Shown here piece by piece: positions 53,945-63,067 of a DNA stretch of 64,000 nucleotides (the first letter of the stretch is position 1; every line of letters begins with the position of its first letter). The notes below the pieces were generated by a model that saw only the letters and a program-made list of their open reading frames with translations, was not told where the DNA came from and ran no database searches. The position numbers and the translations under genes are program-made. The stretch lies in contig NZ_CP126256.1 of assembly GCF_003234265.2 (NCBI RefSeq), positions 1,922,001-1,986,000 on the forward strand, in the 5' to 3' direction. This DNA comes from Curtobacterium sp. MCSS17_015. Its GTDB lineage: Bacteria > Actinomycetota > Actinomycetes > Actinomycetales > Microbacteriaceae.

Positions 53945-54523
53945 TCACTCGGCCTGGTCGGCCTGCGTCCGCTCCTCGTCCACGGTGGTCTGGTGCGGGG
54001 TGCTGTCGTCGAACTGGATCCCGCTGAGCGCAGCCCACCGGGGGTCGGTGGCCGACGTCGTCGGTCGTTCGCCGACGTCCGCCAGACGCTCACCCGTCTC
54101 CGGGTCGAGTCCTGGGCAATCCGGTCGGCAGACCGGCTGGAACGGCAGCGACAGCACCACCGCGTCTCGGACGACCGGTTCACAATCCACGTGGTCGTCG
54201 TGAACCTGGTAGTCGAATTCCTCCGAGGCATCATACGCGAACAGTTCCGCGAATTCGACCTCGACGAGTTCACTGATGTCGATGAGGCAGCGCGAGCACT
54301 CCCCCGTCGCCTCGGCCCGGGCGGTGCCCGAGACGAGCACACCCTTGTGCAGGCCCTCGAGCTTGACGTCGAGGTGCATCTGGTCGCCCTCGCGCACGGC
54401 GATGAGACCGGCACCGAGGGTGCTCGGCACCGTGATGTCGAGCGACACCTCGCGCATGTCGCCCGGCCGGTGCGCGAGGTCACGCACACGCAGGGCGTAG
54501 GGGCTGTTCACGGAGGAAGACAC
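53945..54523 (-). CDS. DUF177 (YceD) family protein
   Basis: YceD-like DUF177 proteins are linked to 23S rRNA accumulation and are nearly always beside rpmF. The 192-residue product shows ALRVRDLAHRPGDMREVSL, LEGLHKGVLVSGTARAEATGECSRC (partly quoted) and the cysteine pairs ECSRC and CRPDCPG, which may bind zinc. The GTG at 54523 has no ribosome site and lies eight bases after TAGGCT; the frame remains open upstream without similarity. Confidence 0.9.
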   Translation of the reverse strand: MSSSVNSPYALRVRDLAHRPGDMREVSLDITVPSTLGAGLIAVREGDQMHLDVKLEGLHKGVLVSGTARAEATGECSRCLIDISELVEVEFAELFAYDASEEFDYQVHDDHVDCEPVVRDAVVLSLPFQPVCRPDCPGLDPETGERLADVGERPTTSATDPRWAALSGIQFDDSTPHQTTVDEERTQADQAE

Positions 54524-54531
54524 GATCAACC

Positions 54532-54537
54532 AGCCTA
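54532..54537 (-). promoter_or_regulatory. Candidate -10 box of DUF177-rpmF (TAGGCT)
   Basis: TAGGCT ends eight bases before the GTG, with no Shine-Dalgarno sequence, so the operon is probably leaderless at its first gene. Confidence 0.45.
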
Positions 54538-54605
54538 GCGCGCCCGGGCCGACGAGTCGAGCACCCGACGCGTGTCGCGGACCGGTGTCGGTCCGCTGCC
54601 GGAGG

Positions 54606-55094
54606 TCAGCCCCGTCCGGCGAGCGCCCTGGCCACCGCATCGGTCACGTACGGCGTCACGTCGCCCCCCAGCGACGAGACCTGCCGGATGAGCGAGCTCG
54701 ACACGTGCGCACGGGCAGCGTCCGGCAGGAGGAAGACCGTCTCGACCCCGGCCAGGTGCCGGTTCATGATCGCCATCGGCGTCTCGTACGCGACGTCCTC
54801 GCCCGACCGGACGCCCTTCACCAGGATCGTCGACCCGACCTGCCGGCAGTAGTCGACGAGGAGCCCCGCGGTCCACTCACCCACGACGATCCGTCCCGGG
54901 ACGCCGAGCTCGGCGAGCGAGGCCTCGATGAGCCGGACGCGGTCGCCGGCGTCGAACAGTGCCCCCGTCTTCTCGGGGTTGTGCACGACCAGCACGTGGA
55001 CCTCGTCGAACAGCTCCGCCGCGCGCGTGATCACGTCGAGGTGCCCCAGGGTCACGGGGTCGAACGAACCGGGCACCACGGCGATCTTCGTCAT
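54606..55094 (-). CDS. coaD: Phosphopantetheine adenylyltransferase
   Basis: CoaD makes dephospho-CoA from phosphopantetheine and ATP, the fourth step of CoA synthesis. The 162-residue product has [15 protein letters not shown] with the HxGH-type nucleotide motif, [13 protein letters not shown] and [15 protein letters not shown]. The ATG lies seven bases after TATCGT. It follows recG and precedes the DUF177-rpmF unit. Confidence 0.95.
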   Translation of the reverse strand: MTKIAVVPGSFDPVTLGHLDVITRAAELFDEVHVLVVHNPEKTGALFDAGDRVRLIEASLAELGVPGRIVVGEWTAGLLVDYCRQVGSTILVKGVRSGEDVAYETPMAIMNRHLAGVETVFLLPDAARAHVSSSLIRQVSSLGGDVTPYVTDAVARALAGRG

Positions 55095-55101
55095 GCCGGC
55101 G

Positions 55102-55107
55102 ACGATA
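55102..55107 (-). promoter_or_regulatory. Candidate -10 box of coaD (TATCGT)
   Basis: TATCGT ends seven bases before the coaD ATG and only 16 bases before the recG stop upstream, with no ribosome site. Confidence 0.45.
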
Positions 55108-55122
55108 CCGGCCGGGTGCTGG

Positions 55123-57408
55123 TCAGTTCTTGCCGAGGAAGGCCGCGTCGGACTCGTCGAGGCGACGCGCGAGGGCGTCGCGGAGGGCCGGGCTGCCGCT
55201 CAGGTCCGGGTCGTGCTCGAGGACGCGCTCGGCCTCAGCACGTGCGTCGACGATGAGGTCGGCGTGCTGCACGACCCGCAGCAGGGTGAGCGAGGACCGG
55301 CCGCCGGACTGCCGCTCGCCGAGCACGTCCCCCTCGCGCCGGAGCTCGAGGTCGACCCGGGCCAGTTCGAAGCCGTCGTCGGACGCGGCGACGGCGTCCA
55401 CGCGCTCGCGTGACACCGTCTCGGCCTCGGCGGAGGTGACGAGCAGGCAGACGCCGGCGTACTGTCCGCGGCCGATGCGCCCGCGGAGCTGGTGCAGCTG
55501 CGACACCCCGAACCGGTCCGCGTCGAGCACCGCCATCATCGAGGCGTTCGGCACGTCGACGCCGACCTCGATCACCGTCGTGGCGACGAGCACGTCGACC
55601 ACGCCGTCGGCGAAGGACGTCATCACGCGGTCCTTCTCCTCCGCGGTCATGCGCCCGTGCAGGACCTCGATCCGTCGACCCTCCAGCACGGGCATCGTCC
55701 GCATCCGTTCGGCGGTCGCGAGGACGGTCGCCGGCTTCCGGGCCGGCGCGCCCTCGGTCTCGGTGCCGTCGGCGGCAGGACCGGGCGTGCCGTCGTCCTC
55801 GCCGTGGGTGTCGTCGATCGCGGGGCAGACCACGAACGCCTGACGGCCGGCGGACAGCTCCTCGGCCATCCGGGTCCAGATGCGGTGCTCCCACCCCGGG
55901 TGCTCGGCCAGTCCGACCGTGAAGGTCTCGACCCCGGCGCGGCCGGACGGCATGCCCTGGATCGTCGACACGTCGAGGTCGCCGAACACCGTCATGGCGA
56001 CCGTTCGCGGGATCGGCGTCGCGGTGAGCACCAGGACGTGCGGGGGTGTCGCCCCCTTCGTCCGCAGGGCCTCGCGCTGCTCGACGCCGAAACGGTGCTG
56101 CTCGTCCACGACCACCAGGCCGAGTTCGGCGAAGTCCACCCGGTCGCCGAGCAGCGCGTGCGTGCCGACGACGAGGCGGGAGCCGCCGGAGGCCGCGGCG
56201 AGGAGCGCACGCCGCCGCTCGTCGGTGGACTGTGAGCCGGTGAGGATCACCGGGCGGAGTTCGGCGGCCAGGTCGGGCCCGAGGAACTTCACGATCGAGC
56301 GCAGGTGCTGCGCCGCCAGGACCTCGGTCGGGGCGATCAGCGCGGATTGTCCGCCCGACTCCGCCACGGTGAGCATCGCCCGGATGGCGACGAGGGTCTT
56401 GCCGGAACCGACCTCGCCCTGCACGAGCCGGTGCATCGGCCACGTGCCCGCCATGTCGTGGGCGATCTCGGCCCCGACGGCTCGCTGGTCGTCCGTCAGG
56501 GTGAACGGGAGGCTGGCGTCGAAGCGTTCGAGGATCCCTCCTGGTGAGGCCGTCCGCGCCACGGACGCCGTCGCGCGGGCCGCCATCCGGCGCTGCACCA
56601 GTGCGGTCTGCAGGACGAACGCCTCGCGGTAGCGCAGGGCGTCCTGTGCCCGCTTGAAGTCGGAGACCTTGTCCGGTCGGTGGAGCAGTTCGAGCGCGCG
56701 GCGGAACGGCACGAGGTCGAGCCGGGTCCGCACGGACGCCGGGATCGGGTCCGGGACGTCCGGCAGGGTGTCGAGGACGACCCCCATGGCCTTCGCGATC
56801 TGCCAGGACGACAGCGAGGCCGTGGCCGGGTAGATCGGGATGGGCTGGCGGGACCACCGGATCGCCTCGTCCGAGCCGGGGTTCGCGGTGGCCCGCGGGT
56901 CGTCACGGTCGAACAGCTCGTAGTCCGGGTGCGCGAGCTGGCGGGCTCCTCGGTAGTCACCGACCTTGCCGGCGAAGATCCCCCTGGCGCCCGGCACGAG
57001 GTCCTTCGTCCGCCAGCCCTGGTTGAAGAAGGTCAGGGTCAGCAGGCCCGTGCCGTCGCCGATCTTGGCCTCGAGGATGGAACCGCGCCGCGCCCGCATG
57101 GTGCGCTCGCGGACCTCGACCACCTCGGCGACGATCGTGACGGGCTCCCCGATCGCGAGTGAGTCCAGCGCGGTCAGTGCCCCGCGTTCGGCGTACCGAC
57201 GCGGGGCGTGCTCGAGGAACTCACCGACCGTGCGGTGTCCGAAGGCCTTCTCGATCGCCTTGGCCGTCCGACCGCCGAGGACGTTCGCCAACCGCACGTC
57301 GAGCGGCGCCGGACCCCACTGCACCGGGTCCGTGCCGACCGGGGGCGTCGTGCCGTCGGCAGGCGTGTCGGAGGGCGTCGGAGCGGCATCGGTGCTGGAG
57401 GTGGCCAC
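55123..57408 (-). CDS. recG: ATP-dependent DNA helicase RecG
   Basis: RecG reverses stalled replication forks and processes branched DNA. The 761-residue product has the N-terminal wedge domain (about 30-190, with the OB-like [15 protein letters not shown]), then the SF2 helicase motifs: [68 protein letters not shown] and [12 protein letters not shown]. The first 25 residues are Ser/Thr/Pro-rich and disordered, as is a Gly/Asp-rich insert around 530-555. The GTG lies six bases after TACCGT. Confidence 0.96.
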   Translation of the reverse strand: MATSSTDAAPTPSDTPADGTTPPVGTDPVQWGPAPLDVRLANVLGGRTAKAIEKAFGHRTVGEFLEHAPRRYAERGALTALDSLAIGEPVTIVAEVVEVRERTMRARRGSILEAKIGDGTGLLTLTFFNQGWRTKDLVPGARGIFAGKVGDYRGARQLAHPDYELFDRDDPRATANPGSDEAIRWSRQPIPIYPATASLSSWQIAKAMGVVLDTLPDVPDPIPASVRTRLDLVPFRRALELLHRPDKVSDFKRAQDALRYREAFVLQTALVQRRMAARATASVARTASPGGILERFDASLPFTLTDDQRAVGAEIAHDMAGTWPMHRLVQGEVGSGKTLVAIRAMLTVAESGGQSALIAPTEVLAAQHLRSIVKFLGPDLAAELRPVILTGSQSTDERRRALLAAASGGSRLVVGTHALLGDRVDFAELGLVVVDEQHRFGVEQREALRTKGATPPHVLVLTATPIPRTVAMTVFGDLDVSTIQGMPSGRAGVETFTVGLAEHPGWEHRIWTRMAEELSAGRQAFVVCPAIDDTHGEDDGTPGPAADGTETEGAPARKPATVLATAERMRTMPVLEGRRIEVLHGRMTAEEKDRVMTSFADGVVDVLVATTVIEVGVDVPNASMMAVLDADRFGVSQLHQLRGRIGRGQYAGVCLLVTSAEAETVSRERVDAVAASDDGFELARVDLELRREGDVLGERQSGGRSSLTLLRVVQHADLIVDARAEAERVLEHDPDLSGSPALRDALARRLDESDAAFLGKN

Positions 57409-57414
57409 ACGGCA

Positions 57415-57420
57415 ACGGTA
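57415..57420 (-). promoter_or_regulatory. Candidate -10 box of recG (TACCGT)
   Basis: TACCGT ends six bases before the recG GTG. GTGACG with a 16-base spacer upstream is a fair -35. No ribosome site is present. Confidence 0.5.
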
Positions 57421-57492
57421 CCCGGCACGACCGACCCGTCACGGGCCTCCCGTGCGCCTGTGGACGACTCCGGTGACGGTGCCCCGGCCCGC

Positions 57493-57498
57493 TACGGT
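57493..57498 (+). promoter_or_regulatory. Candidate -10 box of rsmD (TACGGT)
   Basis: TACGGT ends six bases before the rsmD ATG. GGTGG overlapping it could act as a poor ribosome site instead. Confidence 0.4.
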
Positions 57499-57504
57499 GG
57501 CTGC

Positions 57505-58068
57505 ATGACCCGCATCATCGCCGGCGCAGCCGGCTCCACGACGCTCCGGGTGCCGAAGTCCGGCACCCGGCCGACGAGCGACCGTGTGCGCGAAGCGCTC
57601 TTCTCGTCGCTCGAGTCGCGCGGGCTGATCGACGACACCTCGGTGGCCGACCTGTACGCAGGGACCGGGGCACTCGGGCTCGAAGCCGCCTCGCGGGGCG
57701 CGGTCGAGGTGTCCCTGGTGGACCGTGCCGCCCCGGCCGCAGCCGCCTGCCGCGAGAACGCCCGCGCGGTGCAGAAGCGCGCTCCCGGGGTCCGCATCGA
57801 CGTGCACGCGCAGCCCGCGCTGGGCTACCTGCGCAGCACGGCCAAGACGTTCGACCTCGTGTTCATCGACCCGCCGTACGAGGTCGCCGAGTCCGAGATC
57901 ACCGACGTCCTCGACGCCCTCGTGTCCCGCCTCACGCCCGACGCCGTCGTGGTCGTCGAGCGCGGCACCCGGTCCCCGGAGCCCACCTGGCCCGCCGGGC
58001 TGACGCGGTTCAGCAAGCGCTCCTGGGGCGACACGGTGGCGTGGGAGGCCGTCGCCGACGCCGTCTGA
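57505..58068 (+). CDS. rsmD: 16S rRNA (guanine-N2)-methyltransferase RsmD
   Basis: RsmD methylates G966 of 16S rRNA. The 187-residue product has MTRIIAGAAGSTTLRVP, RPTSDRVREALFSSL, the SAM-binding VADLYAGTGALGLEAASRGA and the catalytic DPPY in LVFIDPPYEV. The ATG at 57505 fits the family start. It is divergent from recG; in most actinobacteria rsmD lies between recG and coaD on the same strand, so here it is inverted relative to its neighbours. Confidence 0.94.
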   Translation: MTRIIAGAAGSTTLRVPKSGTRPTSDRVREALFSSLESRGLIDDTSVADLYAGTGALGLEAASRGAVEVSLVDRAAPAAAACRENARAVQKRAPGVRIDVHAQPALGYLRSTAKTFDLVFIDPPYEVAESEITDVLDALVSRLTPDAVVVVERGTRSPEPTWPAGLTRFSKRSWGDTVAWEAVADAV

Positions 58069-58162
58069 GGCGCGGGACGCCCGGACCGGACGCCACCGGA
58101 CGGGCGCCGCGGACCGGACACCGTGTGACGGACGCCGGGCCGACGGGTCGCGACGGCCCTCA

Positions 58163-58221
58163 GGTCAGCAGCCGGTCCTCCGGTCAGCAGCCGGTCGTTC
58201 CGGTCATCACCCGGTCGTTCC
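58163..58221. repeat. Tandem repeat of about 20 bp between rsmD and thiL
   Basis: Three consecutive units, ggtcagcagccggtcctcc (58163-58181), ggtcagcagccggtcgttcc (58182-58201) and ggtcatcacccggtcgttcc (58202-58221), fill the gap between the two converging genes. Units 1 and 2 share their first 15 bases and units 2 and 3 their last 11. I see no hairpin or coding role. Confidence 0.8.
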
Positions 58222-58235
58222 GGCTGCCGCGCACC

Positions 58236-59333
<1,098 letters not shown>

Positions 59334-59339
59334 ACGAGA

Positions 59340-59345
59340 ACGGTA
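59340..59345 (-). promoter_or_regulatory. Candidate -10 box of thiL (TACCGT)
   Basis: TACCGT ends six bases before the thiL GTG. Its last two bases (59344-59345) are also the first two of the divergent TAGCCT box. Confidence 0.5.
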
Positions 59346-59349
59346 GCCT
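59344..59349 (+). promoter_or_regulatory. Candidate -10 box of the DUF3515 gene (TAGCCT)
   Basis: TAGCCT ends eight bases before the ATG and overlaps the thiL -10 candidate by two bases. The two promoters could not be occupied by polymerase at once. Confidence 0.5.
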
Positions 59350-59357
59350 GGACGCCG

Positions 59358-59840
59358 ATGGACACCGCGCGCCGACCACCCCGCATCATCGCGACCGTGC
59401 TCGCTGCGGCCGCCGTCGTGGCGGGTCTGACCGGGTGCACCAACGCGGTCCGGATGCAGCCCGCCCCGTCGGCGAACGCGGCTGCGTGCGCGAGCGCCCA
59501 GGTCCGCCTGCCCGCCGTCGTCAACGACACACTCGCGCTCCGCGAGACCTCGGCGCAGTCCACGGCGGCATGGGGGTCGCCCTCGGCAGTGCTCTACCAC
59601 TGCGGTGTCGCCGTGCCCACCGTCTCTGACCTGCCGTGCTTCTCGCAGGGGTCGGTCGACTGGATCCGGGACGACCGCGGGCAGCAGGTCGTCTACACGA
59701 CGTTCGGCCGCTCCCCCGCGGTCCAGGTCGTCATCGACACCACGCGGGCGACGAGTGACGCGTTGCAGGACCTCGGGGACGCGGTGTCACGGCTGCCGCA
59801 GGACGGCCACCGGTGCCTCGACCCACAGGACGTCGACTGA
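59358..59840 (+). CDS. DUF3515 family lipoprotein
   Basis: The 160-residue product has a lipoprotein signal: basic start (TARRPPR), hydrophobic stretch and the lipobox GLTGC with acylated Cys at about 26. The mature part has CASAQVRLPAVVNDTLALRET (partly quoted), AVLYHCGVAVP and VDWIRDDRGQQVVYTTFGR, typical of the actinobacterial DUF3515 family. Function is unknown to me. The ATG at 59358 lies eight bases after TAGCCT. Beside ddl and thiL it keeps the usual actinobacterial location. Confidence 0.9.
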   Translation: MDTARRPPRIIATVLAAAAVVAGLTGCTNAVRMQPAPSANAAACASAQVRLPAVVNDTLALRETSAQSTAAWGSPSAVLYHCGVAVPTVSDLPCFSQGSVDWIRDDRGQQVVYTTFGRSPAVQVVIDTTRATSDALQDLGDAVSRLPQDGHRCLDPQDVD

Positions 59841-59908
59841 CGCCGAGCCGGGGACTCGCCCCAGCGCCACCAGTGACGGACGTGCGCCCACGGACCGCGC
59901 GGCGTCCG

Positions 59909-61039
59909 TCAGCGCACCGCTGTACGTCCCAGCTCGATGAGCTCCGCGACGAGCTCCGGGTACGGCAGGCCCGACGCGGCCCAGCACCGCGGGTACATCG
60001 AGAACGGCGTGAACCCGGGCATCGTGTTGACCTCGTTGACGACGAAGCCGTCGTCGGTCAGGAAGCAGTCCACACGGGCGAGGCCGGCGCCGCCGATCGC
60101 CTCGAAGGCCCGCGCACCGACGGAGCGGATCTCGTCGGTCTCGGCCTCGGTGAGCGGTGCCGGGCAGAGCAGCTGCTCGTCACCACCCAGGTACTTGGCG
60201 GCGAAGTCGTAGAAGCCGTCCTCCGCCACGACGATCTCGCCGGGGAGGCTCGTGCGCGGTGTCCCGTCGCGGCCCTCGAGCACGGCGACCTCGACCTCGC
60301 GGCCGATGACCCGCGGTTCGACGATGACCTTGCCGTCGTGTTCGAACGCCAGGTCCATCGCGGCGCCGAGCTGCGCGGGCTCGTCGACGCGGGAGACGCC
60401 CATGCTCGACCCGGCGCGTGCCGGCTTCACGAACAGCGGGAAGCCGTGCGCGGCGACCGTCTCGGCGACGTCGACGGGATCGGCCTGCCACTGCCGACGG
60501 AGCACCGTCGTCCAGGGGGCGACCCGGAGGCCGGCGTGCTCGAGCACCGCCTTCGCGACGTGCTTGTCCATGGCCAGCGCGCTGGCGAGCACGCCGTCGC
60601 CGACGTACGGCAGCCCCGCGGTCTCGAGGAGGCCCTGGATGGTGCCGTCCTCGCCGAACGGGCCGTGCAGGATCGGGAACACCACGTCGACGTCGCCGAG
60701 GGACTCGACCGAACCATCGGCGAGTTCGACGAACAGCTCGCGGGAGCCGCCGGAGACGGGGAAGCGGACGCGGGTGCCGTTGTCGGGGACCGTCGGCAGC
60801 TCCTGGCCGCGCAGCGCCCAGGCGGACGGGTCGTCCGCCTGGAGCGTGAACGCGCCGTCCTTCGTGATGCCCACCGGCAGGAGGTCGTAGCGGTCGCGGT
60901 CGACGACGTCCATGATGCCGCCGGCGGTGACGCAGCTGATCTCGTGCTCGCTCGAGCGTCCACCGAAGAGCACGGCGACGGTGGTGCGTGCCGGTGCGGG
61001 GCGATCGGTGGGTGCGGATGCGGGCGCGGTGCTGCTCAT
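59909..61039 (-). CDS. ddl: D-alanine--D-alanine ligase
   Basis: Ddl makes the D-Ala-D-Ala dipeptide of peptidoglycan. The 376-residue product is an ATP-grasp enzyme: VAVLFGGRSSEHEISCVTAG at the N-terminus, ILHGPFGEDGTIQGLLE, AMDKHVAKAVLEHAG, LFVKPARAGSSMGVSRV and the metal-binding VNEVNTMPGFTPFSMYP. The FTPFSM segment with Tyr-Pro fits a D-Ala rather than D-lactate specificity. ATG at 61039 has TTGGAGCG upstream. It follows gpsA after 31 bases in the order murA-plsC-gpsA-ddl. Confidence 0.95.
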   Translation of the reverse strand: MSSTAPASAPTDRPAPARTTVAVLFGGRSSEHEISCVTAGGIMDVVDRDRYDLLPVGITKDGAFTLQADDPSAWALRGQELPTVPDNGTRVRFPVSGGSRELFVELADGSVESLGDVDVVFPILHGPFGEDGTIQGLLETAGLPYVGDGVLASALAMDKHVAKAVLEHAGLRVAPWTTVLRRQWQADPVDVAETVAAHGFPLFVKPARAGSSMGVSRVDEPAQLGAAMDLAFEHDGKVIVEPRVIGREVEVAVLEGRDGTPRTSLPGEIVVAEDGFYDFAAKYLGGDEQLLCPAPLTEAETDEIRSVGARAFEAIGGAGLARVDCFLTDDGFVVNEVNTMPGFTPFSMYPRCWAASGLPYPELVAELIELGRTAVR

Positions 61040-61070
61040 GGACGCTCCAAGCGGTGGGTACCGGGACCGG

Positions 61071-62198
61071 TCACTCGCCCTGGGGCTCGTCGGTCTCCGT
61101 GAGGTGCGGCGCGATGTTGCGCGGATCGAGCCTACCGGCGAGCACCTCGCCGACCTGCCCGACGATGGGCATGTCGACACCGTTGGCGCGGGCGAGCTCG
61201 AGGATCGGCGCCACCGAGGCCAGGCCCTCCGCCGTCTGGTTCATCTGCCGGACGACCTCGTCGAAGCGGTACCCCTGGCCGAGCAGCCGCCCGGCGGTGT
61301 TGTTGCGCGACAGCGGCGACTGGCACGTGGCGATGAGGTCGCCGAGTCCGGCGAGACCGGACAGCGTCGACGGCTGCGCGCCGAGTGACACCGCGAACTC
61401 GGTCATCTCGGCGAGGCCGCGCGTGATGATCGAGGCCTTCGTGTTCTCGCCGTACCCGACCCCGTCGACGATGCCGATGGCGACCGCGATGAGGTTCTTC
61501 AGCACGCCGCCGAACTCGGTGCCGATGACGTCGGTGTTGATGAAGGATCGGAAGTAGGGGTTCGTGGCGACGGCGGCGACGGCGGTCGCGGTGTCGGCGC
61601 TCGACGACGAGACCACGGCCGCGGTCGGCTGCCGGCGGGCGATCTCGAGCGCCAGGTTCGGCCCGCTGGCGACGGCGATGCGGTCCTGGTCGATGCCGAG
61701 GCCGTCGAGGAGCACCTCGCTCATCCGCAGGCCGGTCGCCTTCTCGACGCCCTTCATGAGGCTCACGACGGGCACGTCCACCGGCAGGAGCGCACGGATG
61801 GCGGCGAGGTTCGAGCGCAGCGTCTGCGACGGCACCGACACGTAGACCTGCTCGGCACCGGACAGCACCGATGCCAGCGACGTCGACGCCGTCAGGGTCC
61901 GCGGCAGGTTGATGCCGGGCAGGTACTCCGAGTTCCGCTTCGTCTCGGTGATCTCCCGCGCGACCTCGGGCCGACGCGCCCAGAGCACGGTCTCGGCTCC
62001 ACCCTCGGCGAGGACCTTCGCGAACGTGGTCCCCCAGCTGCCGGCACCGATCACGGCGACCCGTGGCTTGTCGGTCGACTGCATGACGACGCGGATCGCG
62101 GCCGTGTCGACGGCGCCGCGGGCGGCGACGGAGGGGTCCGGGTGGTCGTCGCGCGGGCGGAGGCCGGGCGCACTGGTCCGGTCGGCTGCGTCACTCAA
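61071..62198 (-). CDS. gpsA: Glycerol-3-phosphate dehydrogenase [NAD(P)+]
   Basis: GpsA makes sn-glycerol 3-phosphate for phospholipids from dihydroxyacetone phosphate. The 375-residue product has VAVIGAGSWGTTFAKVLAEG, VPSQTLRSN, SLMKGVEKATG, ASGPNLALEIA and the catalytic Lys in GGVLKNLIAVAIGIVDG. A TTG start at 62198, inside the plsC stop region and preceded by AAGGAG, gives a disordered extension of about 38 residues; the internal ATG at 62084 (MQSTDKPRVAVIG) is the alternative but lacks a ribosome site. Confidence 0.92.
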   Translation of the reverse strand: MSDAADRTSAPGLRPRDDHPDPSVAARGAVDTAAIRVVMQSTDKPRVAVIGAGSWGTTFAKVLAEGGAETVLWARRPEVAREITETKRNSEYLPGINLPRTLTASTSLASVLSGAEQVYVSVPSQTLRSNLAAIRALLPVDVPVVSLMKGVEKATGLRMSEVLLDGLGIDQDRIAVASGPNLALEIARRQPTAAVVSSSSADTATAVAAVATNPYFRSFINTDVIGTEFGGVLKNLIAVAIGIVDGVGYGENTKASIITRGLAEMTEFAVSLGAQPSTLSGLAGLGDLIATCQSPLSRNNTAGRLLGQGYRFDEVVRQMNQTAEGLASVAPILELARANGVDMPIVGQVGEVLAGRLDPRNIAPHLTETDEPQGE

Positions 62199-63066
62199 AC
62201 CTGCCGGTCTCCTTCTGCTTGTTGGCGGCCGGGTCCCAGCGCTCGGCGGGCGCCTGCTCGCCGCGGAGTCCCTCGAGCAACGCGGTGATCCGGTCCATGA
62301 GGAGCGCGGTCACCTCGGTCAGGGCTTGCTGGTCGACGGGCTTCCCCCGCCACCGGGACAGGTCGAGCGGCTCGCCGTAGACGATGTCGACCTTCGCCGG
62401 CGGGAACAGGCGGAGCTTCTTGCCGTACCGCGCCATGATCCGCTGTGTGCCCCAATGCGCCATCGGGATGAGTGGGACGTCGTTCTCGAGGGCGATCCGT
62501 GCCGCCCCGGTCTTCCCGCGCATCGGCCACAGGTCCGGGTCACGCGTGAGCGTGCCCTCGGGGTAGACGATGACCGCGCCGCCGGTCGACACGAGTCCCT
62601 TGCCGCCCTTCAGCGGGTCGTTCAGCCGCGTCCGGCCGTTGCGCTCGACGGGGATCTGCCCCATGCCGCTCATGAGCTTGCCGAACACCGGCACACGGAA
62701 GAGCGAGGCCTTCGCGAGGAACCGCGGCGATCGACGGTGCAGCCACACGGTCGTCCCGACGACGAGCGGGTCGATGTTCGTGTAGTGGTTCGGCGCGAGG
62801 ACGAACGCGCCCTCCGCCGGCAGCCGGTTCGGGCCGTGCCAGCGGTACCCGGACGCGAACCGGATGGTCGGGATGACGACGGACCCGGTGATCCGGAAGG
62901 CCCGGTTCAGCTCGCCGCGTCGCCACCGCCGACCGGGGACCGGGAGGCCCGTGCGGACCTCTCCTGGTCGTCCCACCTGCGGCAGTTCCAGCGCATCGGG
63001 TCCGGTCGTCGGTCGCGCCACGGCGGCACCGTCACCGGTGCCGCCGTGGTCGTGCTGCTCCGTCAC
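62191..63066 (-). CDS. plsC: 1-acyl-sn-glycerol-3-phosphate acyltransferase
   Basis: PlsC adds the second acyl chain to lysophosphatidate at the membrane. The 291-residue product has the acyltransferase motif HX4D in NHYTNID, the second block SLFRVPVFGKLMSGMGQIPVER (partly quoted), and PEGTLTRD. The N-terminal 55 residues are disordered. A GTG at 63066 starts right after the murA stop, and the gene ends inside the gpsA start, so murA-plsC-gpsA-ddl form a compact unit linking wall and lipid precursor synthesis. Confidence 0.93.
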   Translation of the reverse strand: MTEQHDHGGTGDGAAVARPTTGPDALELPQVGRPGEVRTGLPVPGRRWRRGELNRAFRITGSVVIPTIRFASGYRWHGPNRLPAEGAFVLAPNHYTNIDPLVVGTTVWLHRRSPRFLAKASLFRVPVFGKLMSGMGQIPVERNGRTRLNDPLKGGKGLVSTGGAVIVYPEGTLTRDPDLWPMRGKTGAARIALENDVPLIPMAHWGTQRIMARYGKKLRLFPPAKVDIVYGEPLDLSRWRGKPVDQQALTEVTALLMDRITALLEGLRGEQAPAERWDPAANKQKETGRFE

Positions 63067-63067
63067 G

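Noticed and set aside
57440..57454. Possible half copy of the dispersed palindrome between recG and rsmD
   Set aside because: cacgggcctcccgtg is itself a small 6-bp hairpin and only shares gggcctcccgt with the right arm; the left arm is missing, so I do not count it as a family member.
62935..62960. gggaggcccg inside plsC, and a similar run inside metY near 1009-1020
   Set aside because: These are single arms within coding sequence, explained by Gly, Arg and Pro codons, and no matching complement lies nearby.
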